Origin: Igneacidithiobacillus sp041146875
Lineage (GTDB): Bacteria; Pseudomonadota; Gammaproteobacteria; Acidithiobacillales; Acidithiobacillaceae
DNA length: 60,030 nucleotides
Assembly (NCBI RefSeq): GCF_041146875.1
Contig: NZ_JBFRXP010000018.1
Coordinates: forward strand, 1-60,030
Direction of reading: 5' to 3'
Part shown: positions 51,864-60,030 of the stretch, in pieces
Layout of the letters: every line of letters begins with the position of its first letter
How positions within the stretch are numbered: the first letter of the stretch is position 1
The notes under the pieces: model-generated
The model's database searches: none
Told to the model about the DNA's origin: nothing
The model's input: only the letters and a program-made list of their open reading frames with translations
Program-made: the position numbers and the translations under genes

Positions 51864-52979
51864 TTACGCCAAGCGCGTGCCATTATCGGGATCGAAAAAG
51901 ACGGCCCGCTCCATGTGGAAGGAGAGCGTAGTGTGCATTCCCTCTTGCAATTGCGTGCTGGGATGCACGCGTGCCACCAGAGAATGGCCATCCAAACGGG
52001 TGAAGACCAAGGTATCGGGACCGGTGGGCTCGAGGAGCTCTGCGCTCAGCTCAATGCTGTGCAAGGCCTCTCCCTCGCGGGCACTGCCTGGGTCGGTGAT
52101 CTGTTCGGGCCGAATCCCCAAGGTGATGCGGCGCCCCAACTGGCTGCGCAGAGCGCCTTGCAGCTTGCCCGGCAGGGGGAGGAGGTTACCATCCCCCTCT
52201 GGTCCGGCGACGCGGAGACACAGGCCTTGCGTCTCCTCGCGCGCGATGACCGGCAGAAAATTCATGGAGGGCGAGCCCATGAAGCCAGCAACAAAACGGT
52301 TGGCCGGGTCGTTGTAGATGCTCTCCGGGCTACCGAGCTGTTGAATCACCCCCTCATTCATCACCGCGATGAGATCGCCCATGGTCATCGCCTCGATTTG
52401 ATCGTGGGTGACATAGACCATGCTGGTCTGTAACTGCTGGTGTAGACGTTTGATCTCGCTGCGCATCTCCACCCGGAGCTTGGCATCGAGATTGGACAGC
52501 GGCTCGTCAAAGAGAAAGAGCGTGGGACGGCGGGCGATGGCGCGGCCGATGGCGACGCGCTGTTGCTGCCCCCCGGAGAGTTGTCGTGGCCGACGATCAA
52601 GGAGGTGCTCGATTTGCAGCAAGCGTGCGACGTCGAGCAGGATCTGTTCGCGTTCTGCCTTGGCTACCCGGCGATTCTCCAAGGCAAAGAGGATATTGTT
52701 GCGCACGCTCATCGAGGGATAGAGGGCATAGGACTGAAAGACCATGGCGATGTCGCGATCCTTGGGGCTGAGTCCGTTCAGGCGCCGCTCGTTGAGCAGG
52801 ATGTCACCTCCACTTTCGTGCTCCAGCCCGGCAATGATGTTGAGTAAGGTCGTCTTGCCGCAACCGGAAGGGCCGATGAGTACCAGAAACTGATTTTCTC
52901 CCGTCTCGATATTGATGCCATGGAGGACTTCATCCTTGCCATAACTCTTGTGAATATCACGTAATATGAGCTTGCCCAT
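51864..52979 (-). CDS. Sugar ABC transporter ATP-binding protein (MalK/UgpC type)
   Basis: The ATPase of a carbohydrate (CUT1) importer, 371 residues. Walker A GPSGCGKTT, signature LSGGQQQRVAIGRAIARRP and Walker B LFLFDEPLSNLDAKLR lie in the N-terminal domain. The C-terminal TOBE/regulatory domain includes LGIRPEQI. Two copies are expected per transporter with the two permeases encoded just upstream. It starts four bases after the MalG-like gene's stop. Confidence 0.93.
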   Translation of the reverse strand: MGKLILRDIHKSYGKDEVLHGINIETGENQFLVLIGPSGCGKTTLLNIIAGLEHESGGDILLNERRLNGLSPKDRDIAMVFQSYALYPSMSVRNNILFALENRRVAKAEREQILLDVARLLQIEHLLDRRPRQLSGGQQQRVAIGRAIARRPTLFLFDEPLSNLDAKLRVEMRSEIKRLHQQLQTSMVYVTHDQIEAMTMGDLIAVMNEGVIQQLGSPESIYNDPANRFVAGFMGSPSMNFLPVIAREETQGLCLRVAGPEGDGNLLPLPGKLQGALRSQLGRRITLGIRPEQITDPGSAREGEALHSIELSAELLEPTGPDTLVFTRLDGHSLVARVHPSTQLQEGMHTTLSFHMERAVFFDPDNGTRLA

Positions 52980-52982
52980 GTC

Positions 52983-53825
52983 TTATCCTTTTACCGCGCC
53001 GCCGGTCAGACCGCGCACGAAGTATTTTCCGGCCAATAAATAGACCACCAGAGTGGGTATGGCAGCAATCAGCGCCGCAGCCATATCGACATTCCACATA
53101 TGCACACTGGTGACGGTATCTACTAGATCGTTGATGGCAACCGTAACCGGCTGCTGGTCGCTGTTGGTAAAAACGACGCCAAAGAGGAAATTATTCCAGA
53201 TCATGGTGAATTGCCAGATGGCCGTCACCATAATGATGGGCGTGCTCAAAGGCAACATAACGCGCCAAAAGATGCGAAAGAAGCCTGCACCATCAACGCG
53301 TGCCGCGCGCACCAGGTCGTGCGGAATACTGACGTAGTAATTGCGGAAAAAGAGGGTAGTGAAGGCGAGGCCATAAATAATATGGACCATTACCAAACCG
53401 GGTATCAAGGTGCCGGCAATGTGCAATTGTCCCTGCACCCAGGCCATCGGCAGAAGTATGATTTGAAAAGGAAATACTGTTCCCAACAAGAGAAGATAAA
53501 AAATGATGTTGGCGCCACGAAAGCGCCAATGGGTAAGGACATAGCCATTGATGGCGCCAATGGCGGTGGAGATGATGACCGCCGGAATCACCAATTCAAA
53601 AGAGTTGAAAAAGAACGGGTGAATGCCTTGATCGCTGGCACCGATGGTAGCTCCACTCCAGGCGTGATGCCAGGCATAGAGATCGAGATGATGCGGTAGG
53701 GCAAGGATGCCATCGTTATAGATTTCCGGCATGGTTTTGAAGGAGGTTACCAACATGATGTACAGCGGCAAGAGAAAAAACAGGGCGGCTGTACCCAGGA
53801 TGAGGTAAATCGACAAGCGGCGCAT
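52983..53825 (-). CDS. Sugar ABC transporter permease (MalG type)
   Basis: An inner-membrane permease with six hydrophobic segments, 280 residues. The cytoplasmic coupling loop RAARVDGAGFFRIFWRVMLP is the EAA motif that contacts the ATPase. It ends ...VRGLTGGAVKG, the standard C-terminus of MalG-type subunits. It overlaps the MalF-like gene by one base. Confidence 0.93.
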   Translation of the reverse strand: MRRLSIYLILGTAALFFLLPLYIMLVTSFKTMPEIYNDGILALPHHLDLYAWHHAWSGATIGASDQGIHPFFFNSFELVIPAVIISTAIGAINGYVLTHWRFRGANIIFYLLLLGTVFPFQIILLPMAWVQGQLHIAGTLIPGLVMVHIIYGLAFTTLFFRNYYVSIPHDLVRAARVDGAGFFRIFWRVMLPLSTPIIMVTAIWQFTMIWNNFLFGVVFTNSDQQPVTVAINDLVDTVTSVHMWNVDMAAALIAAIPTLVVYLLAGKYFVRGLTGGAVKG

Positions 53826-54715
53826 CAGGCTTTCCTCCGTGCATCGAGAATCACAAAAGGCACCACCACAATCATCATGATGGCCAACATGATCAGCGCA
53901 CTCGCAGCCCCCACTCCCATCTCTCCGCGTTCGAAAGAAAAGACGTACATAAAGATCGTTGGCACATTGGTGCTGTAGCCGGGGCCGCCGCCAGTAAGGG
54001 CAATGATCAAGCCGAAGGCCTTGATGGCCAGGCCAGCGCTGAGAATGAACGCGACGAAAAAGGTGGGCGCCAGATTGGGAAGGATCACCCGTCGGTAGAT
54101 ACGCATGGTCCCGGCACCGTCGATGCGTGCGGCCTTAACGATGTCGGGACTGATGCCCCGCAAGCCGGCGAGAAATATCGCCATCATGAAGCCAGAAGTT
54201 TGCCAGACGGCGGCAATGACCACGGTGTAGATGGCGAGGTCAGGATCATCAATCCAGGCAAAATGAAAATGGCTGAATCCCAGGGAACGAATAATCGCCT
54301 GGACGCCAAAATTGGGATCGAGCAGCCAGCGCCAAGCGACCCCGGTTACGACGGCAGAGATCGCCATGGGATAGAGAAACACTACCTGAAACAGGCGCTC
54401 GCCACGGATTCGTTGGTCGAGAAAAATGGCGAGAATCAGGCCGATGGCCATAGAAATCAACACATAAAGCCCGCCGAAGATACCCAGGTTGCTGAGTGAG
54501 CGCCACCAACGGCTGCTGCCAAAGAGGTCCTGATAATTGGCAAGGCCAACAAAATGGTTGCTGGGCAAAATCGTCGAGCGGGTCAACGATAGCCAGATCG
54601 TCCAGAGGATAAAGGCGTAAATGAAAAAGACTGCTGCCAATACGGTTGGCGATAGCATCAGACCCGCCAGTATCTGGTCCTTACCGCCCATGCGCTGCAT
54701 CACCGTGCGTGCCAT
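53825..54715 (-). CDS. Sugar ABC transporter permease (MalF type)
   Basis: The second permease of the CUT1 importer, 296 residues with six predicted helices. KAARIDGAGTMRIYRRVILP is the EAA loop. GGGPGYSTNVPTIFMYVFSF is typical of the periplasmic side of this family. A strong hairpin in the gap upstream (54739-54767) may lower its expression relative to the binding protein. Confidence 0.93.
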   Translation of the reverse strand: MARTVMQRMGGKDQILAGLMLSPTVLAAVFFIYAFILWTIWLSLTRSTILPSNHFVGLANYQDLFGSSRWWRSLSNLGIFGGLYVLISMAIGLILAIFLDQRIRGERLFQVVFLYPMAISAVVTGVAWRWLLDPNFGVQAIIRSLGFSHFHFAWIDDPDLAIYTVVIAAVWQTSGFMMAIFLAGLRGISPDIVKAARIDGAGTMRIYRRVILPNLAPTFFVAFILSAGLAIKAFGLIIALTGGGPGYSTNVPTIFMYVFSFERGEMGVGAASALIMLAIMMIVVVPFVILDARRKA

Positions 54716-54738
54716 ACATTACCCCCCGTGATGAGAAA

Positions 54739-54767
54739 GGCATCCCGCCGCGACCGGTCGGGATGCC
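54739..54767 (-). terminator. Intercistronic hairpin between binding-protein and permease genes
   Basis: GGCATCCCG and CGGGATGCC form a perfect 9-bp stem (11 bp counting flanking AA/TT) with an 11-base loop. On the minus strand it is followed by TTTCT. The short T-run suggests partial termination or mRNA stabilisation, giving more binding protein than permease. Confidence 0.6.
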
Positions 54768-54785
54768 TTCGCTTTGCCATGTATG

Positions 54786-56066
54786 TTAGTCCTGGCTCTT
54801 GGCCACTTCTACCCGCTTTGCCATGGTCTCGGCGGCCGCCTGCGGGGTCTCATTGGAGGTATAGAAATGATCCAAGGAGTCGATGAAGGCACCGGTTGGC
54901 GGTCCATAAGTAGACATGTTCTGCGAGAAGCTCGGTACTAGGTTGTGCTCCTTGCTCGCCGTCAGAAACTGCGCGCGTGACTTCAATTGACAAGGGTTAT
55001 AGCCCTTCAGCGACACGTTCATCAAATCGGGAATCGAGCCCTTATATTTGTTGAACAGCAACTGGAACTTGGGGCTGGTCATGGTTTCCGCGAGTTTGAT
55101 CGTCGCCGCGCGTCCGGCTTCGCTGTGCTGGCGGAAGAAAATGAAGCTATCGACATTGTAGATGAAGTCGCTAGCGGTACCCGGAAACGCGACGCAGCCG
55201 ACCTTGGGGCCACCGGGGGTTACCCCAAGGAACTCGAACTGGCCATTGGCCCAATCGCCCATGATCTGGAAGGCCGCTTGGCCGTGGGCAACGAGGCCGG
55301 TGTCGTAGTTCCAGGTACGTCCCGCCAATGCTTTGGGAGTGTAGGCCTCGATTTGGCGCAGGCGTTCCAGGGCCTTGACCATAGTGGGACTGTCGATGGC
55401 CTTGGCATCGAGTTTGACGAAGACGTCGCGGTACCACGCCGGTCCGCCGGTTTCCAGAGCGATGGGATCAAATTCCGTGGCAATCATCCAACCATTTCCA
55501 CCTCCAGCCATCGGCGTGATGCCTTTGGCCTGTACCTTGGCGAGGTCAGCAATGAGCTCGTTCCAGTCCTGGGGTGGCGCCTTGATCCCGGCCTTGGCGA
55601 GTACAGCACGGTTGTACCAGAGCCAATTCAGGCGATGTAGATCCATCGGTGCTGCCACATAGTTTCCCTTGTATTTCATGTAGTTGTCGATTTCTGTCGG
55701 GATGTTTTTATCCCATTCTCCGGCCTTGGCGGCGGCATCTACATTGGCGAGCAGGCCGGTATGCCCCCATTGCTGGATCTCTACGCCCTTGATCTGCGCG
55801 GCTCCGGGCGTCTCTCCTTCCATCAGGCGGGTCTTGAGGATGGTGCGTGCCTGCGCCCCACCACCACCGGCGATGGCATCGTTTTTGATGGTCACCCCCT
55901 GCGTCTTCATCATCTGCACCAGCACATTCATTGCTTTGGCCTCGGAGCCAGCGGTCCACCAGTTGATGACACTCAGGGAAGTCTGGTCGGCCATGGCCGG
56001 CTCTGCTGCTAGGGCAGCAATACTCAGGATGGCCAGGGCGAGTGCCCTCTTTGCGGGTTGTTTCAT
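54786..56066 (-). CDS. Extracellular sugar-binding protein (CUT1 ABC system)
   Basis: The periplasmic receptor of the maltose-type importer, 426 residues. A signal peptide (about 1-26, ending EPAMA) precedes LSVINWWTAGSEAKAMNVLV, the usual opening of solute-binding family 1. QAAFQIMGDWANGQFEF and FPGTASDFIYNVDSFIFF are typical of glucose/oligosaccharide-type receptors. The sugar cannot be named from sequence. It lies 23 bases after the porin gene. Confidence 0.92.
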   Translation of the reverse strand: MKQPAKRALALAILSIAALAAEPAMADQTSLSVINWWTAGSEAKAMNVLVQMMKTQGVTIKNDAIAGGGGAQARTILKTRLMEGETPGAAQIKGVEIQQWGHTGLLANVDAAAKAGEWDKNIPTEIDNYMKYKGNYVAAPMDLHRLNWLWYNRAVLAKAGIKAPPQDWNELIADLAKVQAKGITPMAGGGNGWMIATEFDPIALETGGPAWYRDVFVKLDAKAIDSPTMVKALERLRQIEAYTPKALAGRTWNYDTGLVAHGQAAFQIMGDWANGQFEFLGVTPGGPKVGCVAFPGTASDFIYNVDSFIFFRQHSEAGRAATIKLAETMTSPKFQLLFNKYKGSIPDLMNVSLKGYNPCQLKSRAQFLTASKEHNLVPSFSQNMSTYGPPTGAFIDSLDHFYTSNETPQAAAETMAKRVEVAKSQD

Positions 56067-56089
56067 GATCGTGTTCTCCTCTGTTCGTT

Positions 56090-57547
56090 TCAGAAGTGGT
56101 ATTTCAGATAGAAACGGTTGCTGAAATACGGGTTTTTGTACTGCGGATAGTTCGCCTCATTTTGCGCCACGGAGATGTCGGTGTAGTCAGCCACCGTCAA
56201 GCCGCGCAGCAAGCTCGCCAGGTTGTAGGAGAAGCCCACATCCATGGACCAGAGCTTTTGATCGGGAACCGCCTCGCCGCTGGGGAACCCATACGCACCG
56301 CTGTAGCTATAGGCGCTGCCACCATAGCCATAGCGCGCCACATAGCGGATGAAGCTGGCGTTGAGCATCAGTTTACGCTGCATAAAGCCAAAATTGCTGG
56401 CAATGCCATAGGCGTATCCGGGTCCGAAATCGGAGATGCCGGTTTGCATGGTGGTGGTGTATTCCGTCCCGCTCAAGTCATTGTAGGGATGGATCAGGCC
56501 GCCATGGCGGAAGGAATTGTAGTTGATGGGGCTGTAGTCTCCGACCAGGGCAACGGTATCGTGCTCCTGACCAAACTGCACGCCAAGTCGGCCGCCATAG
56601 ATATGGGCGTCGACGGAACTGGCATTGAGGGCCTGGAGAAAATTGGTACCCGCGCCGGAATTGCCCTCGGCAATCATTTGGAAGCCAGCCAACAGTGCCA
56701 GGTTCTGTTCGATGGGGGCCGAGAAATTCGCCTGTCCATAGAACATATTGGCAAAGCCATAGAAGTTGTAGTCCCAGAGTTGGACGGCGATATGATTGCC
56801 AAGGAACGGAGACTGATAACGTAGGCCGACGGTATAGAAGCCATTGGTATGGGCGTCGGTGTAGCGGTTGCCGGTGGTAAAGGTGGAGCTGTAGCGGCTG
56901 GCGTAACTAAATTCCCGGGCAAACATCACGCTGACCGTGGCCGGCGAGCCACTCAGGGTTAGCGGCCCGTTGCCCGCCCAATCCGCATTTTGCGGATGAC
57001 CAAGCACGTCCCATACGGCGGCGACGCCGGTAAATGCGCGCGGATTGAAGGTGTAATAGTCCATGTTGGCATAGGGGGTGTTGATGAACTCGCGGCCACC
57101 ACGGACGACTACCGGACCATAATGGTATTGCAAGTACCCTAGGCGCAGGATGGCGATGCCGTGGCTGGGGTAGGGGCCGGTGAGCTCAGGGTCTTCATGC
57201 TGATAAAAGCCGGTCCAGGTGGCAAAATCGCCGCCAACACCCAAGCTCAAGCCAACATAGGAGGGACTGTGCAAATACACGTGTCCACCCAGGGCCAGGG
57301 AGTGTGTGTCTTGCGTTGTATGTCCATGGTTGAGGTAACTGAAATTGATCAGACCCAGCATGGCCGAGAGCTTGGTGCCGCCAAGATCGTTATCCAAAAC
57401 CTTATTGCTGGGAATCAGCGAGTGGCTACTGGCGTAGGCCGGCAGGGCAAAGCCACCCAGTAGCAAGGTGGCGGCCAGCGTCGCGCTGGCGAGGGCGGCG
57501 CGGTGCCGCAGTTTTGGTGTTGTAGTCATTGATTTTCTTGTTTTCAT
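56090..57547 (-). CDS. Outer-membrane porin of the sugar-uptake cluster
   Basis: A 485-residue exported beta-barrel protein. The signal peptide (about residues 1-40) ends ALPAYAS. The mature chain alternates aromatic and polar residues, is rich in glycine and tyrosine, and ends FYLKYHF, the terminal aromatic required for barrel insertion. GPVVVRGGREFINTPYANMD recalls OprD-type porins. Placement between two sugar ABC systems on one strand suggests it admits the same sugars. An ATG six codons downstream is an alternative start. Confidence 0.8.
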   Translation of the reverse strand: MKTRKSMTTTPKLRHRAALASATLAATLLLGGFALPAYASSHSLIPSNKVLDNDLGGTKLSAMLGLINFSYLNHGHTTQDTHSLALGGHVYLHSPSYVGLSLGVGGDFATWTGFYQHEDPELTGPYPSHGIAILRLGYLQYHYGPVVVRGGREFINTPYANMDYYTFNPRAFTGVAAVWDVLGHPQNADWAGNGPLTLSGSPATVSVMFAREFSYASRYSSTFTTGNRYTDAHTNGFYTVGLRYQSPFLGNHIAVQLWDYNFYGFANMFYGQANFSAPIEQNLALLAGFQMIAEGNSGAGTNFLQALNASSVDAHIYGGRLGVQFGQEHDTVALVGDYSPINYNSFRHGGLIHPYNDLSGTEYTTTMQTGISDFGPGYAYGIASNFGFMQRKLMLNASFIRYVARYGYGGSAYSYSGAYGFPSGEAVPDQKLWSMDVGFSYNLASLLRGLTVADYTDISVAQNEANYPQYKNPYFSNRFYLKYHF

Positions 57548-57596
57548 CTTGTACTCCTCCGTTTTGCGCGAGGGGTTCTCCCCTCCTGTGCAGCAA

Positions 57597-58553
57597 TCAG
57601 TTGCTGCTCCTTTTTCTCAGGTGGCCCATCATGACCGCCAGAAGAATGACGATTCCCTCCACCAGTTCGGTGTAGAAGGGAGAAATATTGAGAAGCACCA
57701 GCCCGTCGAGGATGGTGCTCAAAATCAAGGCGCCGAGTACGGCCCCCCAGACCGAACCGCGGCCACCAAAGAGAGAAACGCCGCCGATGACCACTGCAGC
57801 AATGGCTGGTAACTCTTGTCCCCGTCCAGCATTGGGATCGGCGGTGGCGAGTTGCGCCGCCAAAATTACCCCGGCAACGCCCGCCGATAGACCCGAGAAG
57901 GCATAAGCGAAGCTCCGCAGGCGCCGCACGCGAATGCCTGCGCGATAGGCTGCGGTGCGATTGCCGCCGATGGCGTAGAGGTGCATTCCAGAGGCGCTTA
58001 GGCCCAGCCACAGTGCGACCAAGACCACGATGAATGCAGCAATCCAGACTTGTGTGGGAACGCCGAGTAGGTGGCTTTCGGCTAGCGCATTGAAGCCACT
58101 GGCATTGATGTTCATGGGCTCGCCATTGGTGATGATCAGGGTAAGGCTAGAAAAGATCGACAACCCGGCAAGGGTGGTAATGAAGTCTGTCACCCCTAAA
58201 TAGTTGACGACGATTCCTTGCATGGTGCCGGCCAGTGTTGCCGCGAGGAGGGCGAGCAGTGTAGCGATTGGCCAGGGGATCCCCTGCAGCATCATGGTGG
58301 CGGCAATGGCACCGGTAAATCCGGCGATGGCGCCAACCGCCAGGTCGATTCCGGCGACCAACATCACGACTAATTCACAGAGGGCGAGGAGGACCAGGGG
58401 GGCGGCGTAGATCAAGATACTGAAGGCATTGGCCGTAGACACAAAATGCGGGGCTACGAAGGCGAGAAATACGATCAGCAGCAGGAAGGCGATCAGCACG
58501 CCCTGATCGACGACGGCTTGCAGTACGGGATGATGGCGCAATTCACTAGGCAC
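57597..58553 (-). CDS. Sugar ABC transporter permease (RbsC type)
   Basis: The membrane permease of a CUT2 (ribose/xylose/fructose-type) importer, 318 residues with eight to ten hydrophobic segments. LVAGIDLAVGAIAGFTGAIA and YAIGGNRTAAYRAGIRVRRL, with the later GRGQELPAIAAVVIGGVSLF, are diagnostic of RbsC. The GTG at 58553 overlaps the end of the ATPase gene by eight bases. The porin gene follows after 49 bases. Confidence 0.92.
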   Translation of the reverse strand: MPSELRHHPVLQAVVDQGVLIAFLLLIVFLAFVAPHFVSTANAFSILIYAAPLVLLALCELVVMLVAGIDLAVGAIAGFTGAIAATMMLQGIPWPIATLLALLAATLAGTMQGIVVNYLGVTDFITTLAGLSIFSSLTLIITNGEPMNINASGFNALAESHLLGVPTQVWIAAFIVVLVALWLGLSASGMHLYAIGGNRTAAYRAGIRVRRLRSFAYAFSGLSAGVAGVILAAQLATADPNAGRGQELPAIAAVVIGGVSLFGGRGSVWGAVLGALILSTILDGLVLLNISPFYTELVEGIVILLAVMMGHLRKRSSN

Positions 58554-59316
58554 GGGCTTCCCTCCCGACGAGCATGGCACGTACGACACGTTCCTCATTC
58601 AAATCCTCGGTTTTCCCCTCCAGCGCCTTCTCGCCACGGGTAAGGACAACAATTCGACTTGCCACCCGCCAGACGTCGGGCATAGTGTGGGTGACCAGGA
58701 TCACGGCCACACCGGATTTCGCAAGATTCTGAATGAGTTGGAGAATTGCTTCATGCTCACCAACCCCGATGGCGGCTGTGGGTTCATCCATAATGACCAG
58801 ACGCGCTTGCCAGTACGCGGCGCGGGCGATGGCGACCGCCTGCCGTTGTCCGCCAGATAACTCGCCGACCGCCTGTCGTAGCGGCAGCTCAATGGCCAAG
58901 TGTTGCAACGCAGTTGCCGCCTCACGCCGCATTTCGCGCCGCGCGAGAATCGGCAGAAAGCCCAGCACACGCGACTTGCGCTCACGTCCCAGAAAAATAT
59001 TGGTTGCTACATCGAGATTTTCGGCAACGGCCAAGTCTTGATAGATCGTCTCGATCCCCAGGTCATGTGCATGTCGGGGATCGAAGAGCGACACCTTTTC
59101 GCCCGCCACGAACATCTCCCCACTACTGGGGGCGTGCGCCCCGGCAATGACCTTCACCAAGGTCGACTTACCGGCACCGTTGTCGCCCAATAGGGCCAAG
59201 ACCTCGCCCGGATGGATCTGCAAGTCGATGCCGCGTAGTGCATACACGGCACCAAAGCGCTTACCGATGCTGCGCAATTCCAGGAGTGCGGGGTCTGACA
59301 TGGCCGCTGTGCTCAC
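58546..59316 (-). CDS. Sugar ABC transporter ATP-binding protein, single domain (FrcA type)
   Basis: The ATPase of the CUT2 importer. Walker A GDNGAGKST, signature LSGGQRQAVAIARAAYWQ and Walker B LVIMDEPTAAIG are present. It has only 256 residues, hence one nucleotide-binding domain, whereas RbsA-type proteins have two; this resembles FrcA. The GTG start overlaps the binding-protein stop as GTGA; ATG at 59301 is an alternative. Confidence 0.92.
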   Translation of the reverse strand: MSTAAMSDPALLELRSIGKRFGAVYALRGIDLQIHPGEVLALLGDNGAGKSTLVKVIAGAHAPSSGEMFVAGEKVSLFDPRHAHDLGIETIYQDLAVAENLDVATNIFLGRERKSRVLGFLPILARREMRREAATALQHLAIELPLRQAVGELSGGQRQAVAIARAAYWQARLVIMDEPTAAIGVGEHEAILQLIQNLAKSGVAVILVTHTMPDVWRVASRIVVLTRGEKALEGKTEDLNEERVVRAMLVGREARA

Positions 59317-60030
59317 GGGCGCTGGCCGGGGGCGTAGTCCATGTGCAAAGGAACGGGCACGAACACGGTACCGGTACTTAGGTAGTTGTATCCTGCCTCG
59401 ACGCCCAGTGCGCCCATCACCGCCGGCTGTTGCGCAACACTCAGGGCAATCTTGCCCTCTTTGACCAGTTGGGTTTCGCCCGCGCTACCGCTACCAATCA
59501 TGGCGATGCTCAGACCTTTCAGATGGCCCGCTGCTTCTGCTGCGCGCATGGCACCGATGGCCATCTCCCCATTTTCGGCGTAGACCGCGTTGAGATTTGG
59601 GTGCGCGATCAGGACTTCGCGCATGACCGTCAGTCCGCCGAGCCGGCTGAAATGGCCGGACTGTCTGGCGACGACGTGGATATTGGGGTAGTGCTGCAGG
59701 ACGGAGTCACAGCCGGCCGTCCGCTCATTGGTGGCAGAGGCCCCGGAAATTCCCAGCAACATAAACAGGTTTCCCTTGCCATGCAGGCGGTTGGCGAGGA
59801 ATTGGCAGGCCTTGGCACCGGCTTCGGTATTTTTTGAGGCAAAATAGGCGATGGCATGGCCCGCATCCGCCTTGCGGTCAATAAATACTACGGGGATGTG
59901 CGCCGCATTGGCCTTTTCTACCGCGGGAACCCTAAATCCGCGATTGCTGCTAAGAGATAGATAGATAAGGCCCCGATCTGCAAGCCTTTCTGGTAGAATA
60001 AGCTTATCGAGAGCTTCACCCAGAAGGTGA
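59313..60030 (-). CDS. Sugar ABC transporter substrate-binding protein (RbsB type), 5' end outside window
   Basis: The periplasmic receptor of the CUT2 importer. The frame is open on the minus strand from the stop at 59313 to the window edge, so the N-terminus and signal peptide are missing. The visible part includes VPAVEKANAAHIPVVFIDRK, then GAKACQFLANRLHGKGNLFM, and LNAVYAENGEMAIGAMRAAE, which is the sugar-binding family 2 (periplasmic_binding_4-like) pattern. It is the most upstream visible gene of the sugar cluster. Confidence 0.88.
   Translation of the reverse strand, partial: HLLGEALDKLILPERLADRGLIYLSLSSNRGFRVPAVEKANAAHIPVVFIDRKADAGHAIAYFASKNTEAGAKACQFLANRLHGKGNLFMLLGISGASATNERTAGCDSVLQHYPNIHVVARQSGHFSRLGGLTVMREVLIAHPNLNAVYAENGEMAIGAMRAAEAAGHLKGLSIAMIGSGSAGETQLVKEGKIALSVAQQPAVMGALGVEAGYNYLSTGTVFVPVPLHMDYAPGQRP

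Noticed and set aside
59763..60030. Apparent truncation of the RbsB-type protein at an internal ATG (59762)
   Set aside because: The frame stays open to the window edge and translates to a normal binding-protein segment, so the gene is partial only because of the window.

Overview
The window reads as a chromosomal segment of a Gram-negative, GC-rich gammaproteobacterium-like chemolithotroph. It has lipid A and heptose genes, outer-membrane porins and lipoproteins, and housekeeping proteins close to those of gammaproteobacteria. Isolated SoxYZ-like proteins, a membrane-bound CxxCH cytochrome-like protein and a fused glutamate-synthase-like/flavin reductase protein point to an Acidithiobacillus-type sulfur oxidiser. 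That genus assignment is inference from gene content, not proof.

Layout. (1) 66-8608, minus strand: a C-terminally truncated P-type ATPase at the window edge, preceded in transcription order by a tight envelope/heptose operon (lpoA, yraN, a GmhA-HldC fusion, a GlcD-type FAD oxidase, an RMD1/DUF155 protein and a waaF-like heptosyltransferase); rsmI diverges from it. (2) 9539-18444: tRNA-Phe(GAA), then a laterally acquired-looking type I restriction-modification operon, hsdM - RhuM/Fic - hsdS - unknown membrane protein - Phd-like antitoxin - hsdR. It ends in a remnant of a DUF4337-type gene. (3) 18445-25399, plus strand: ABC-F ATPase ybiT, two small unknown genes, the rpmH-rnpA-yidD-yidC-mnmE block, and a SoxY/SoxZ-like pair whose SoxY lacks the carrier cysteine. 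(4) 25440-29465, minus strand: lipid A acyltransferase, MscS channel, a metal-binding periplasmic protein without its ABC partners, and an OprB-like porin behind a Fur-box promoter. (5) 29589-34512, plus strand: nadD, rsfS, rlmH, two envelope proteins, maf and rng. An AT-rich methyltransferase gene follows. (6) 35472-38874, minus strand: ComEA-like protein, HIT protein, hemL, thiE, thiD; then the cytochrome-like membrane protein on the plus strand. (7) 39690-46951: the replication origin neighbourhood, with DnaA boxes on both sides of dnaA, then dnaN, recF and gyrB. (8) 46969-50484: the 1171-residue redox fusion. (9) 50511 to the window end, minus strand: one long carbohydrate-uptake cluster with a ribose-type ABC system, an outer-membrane porin, a maltose-type ABC system and an MFS sugar transporter.

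The most unusual items are the restriction operon with an embedded Fic/RhuM protein, an unknown membrane protein and a displaced Phd-like antitoxin; the cysteine-less SoxYZ pair; and the NfnL-NfnS-like single-chain fusion. All functional statements rest on motif recognition by eye; no database search or alignment was run.
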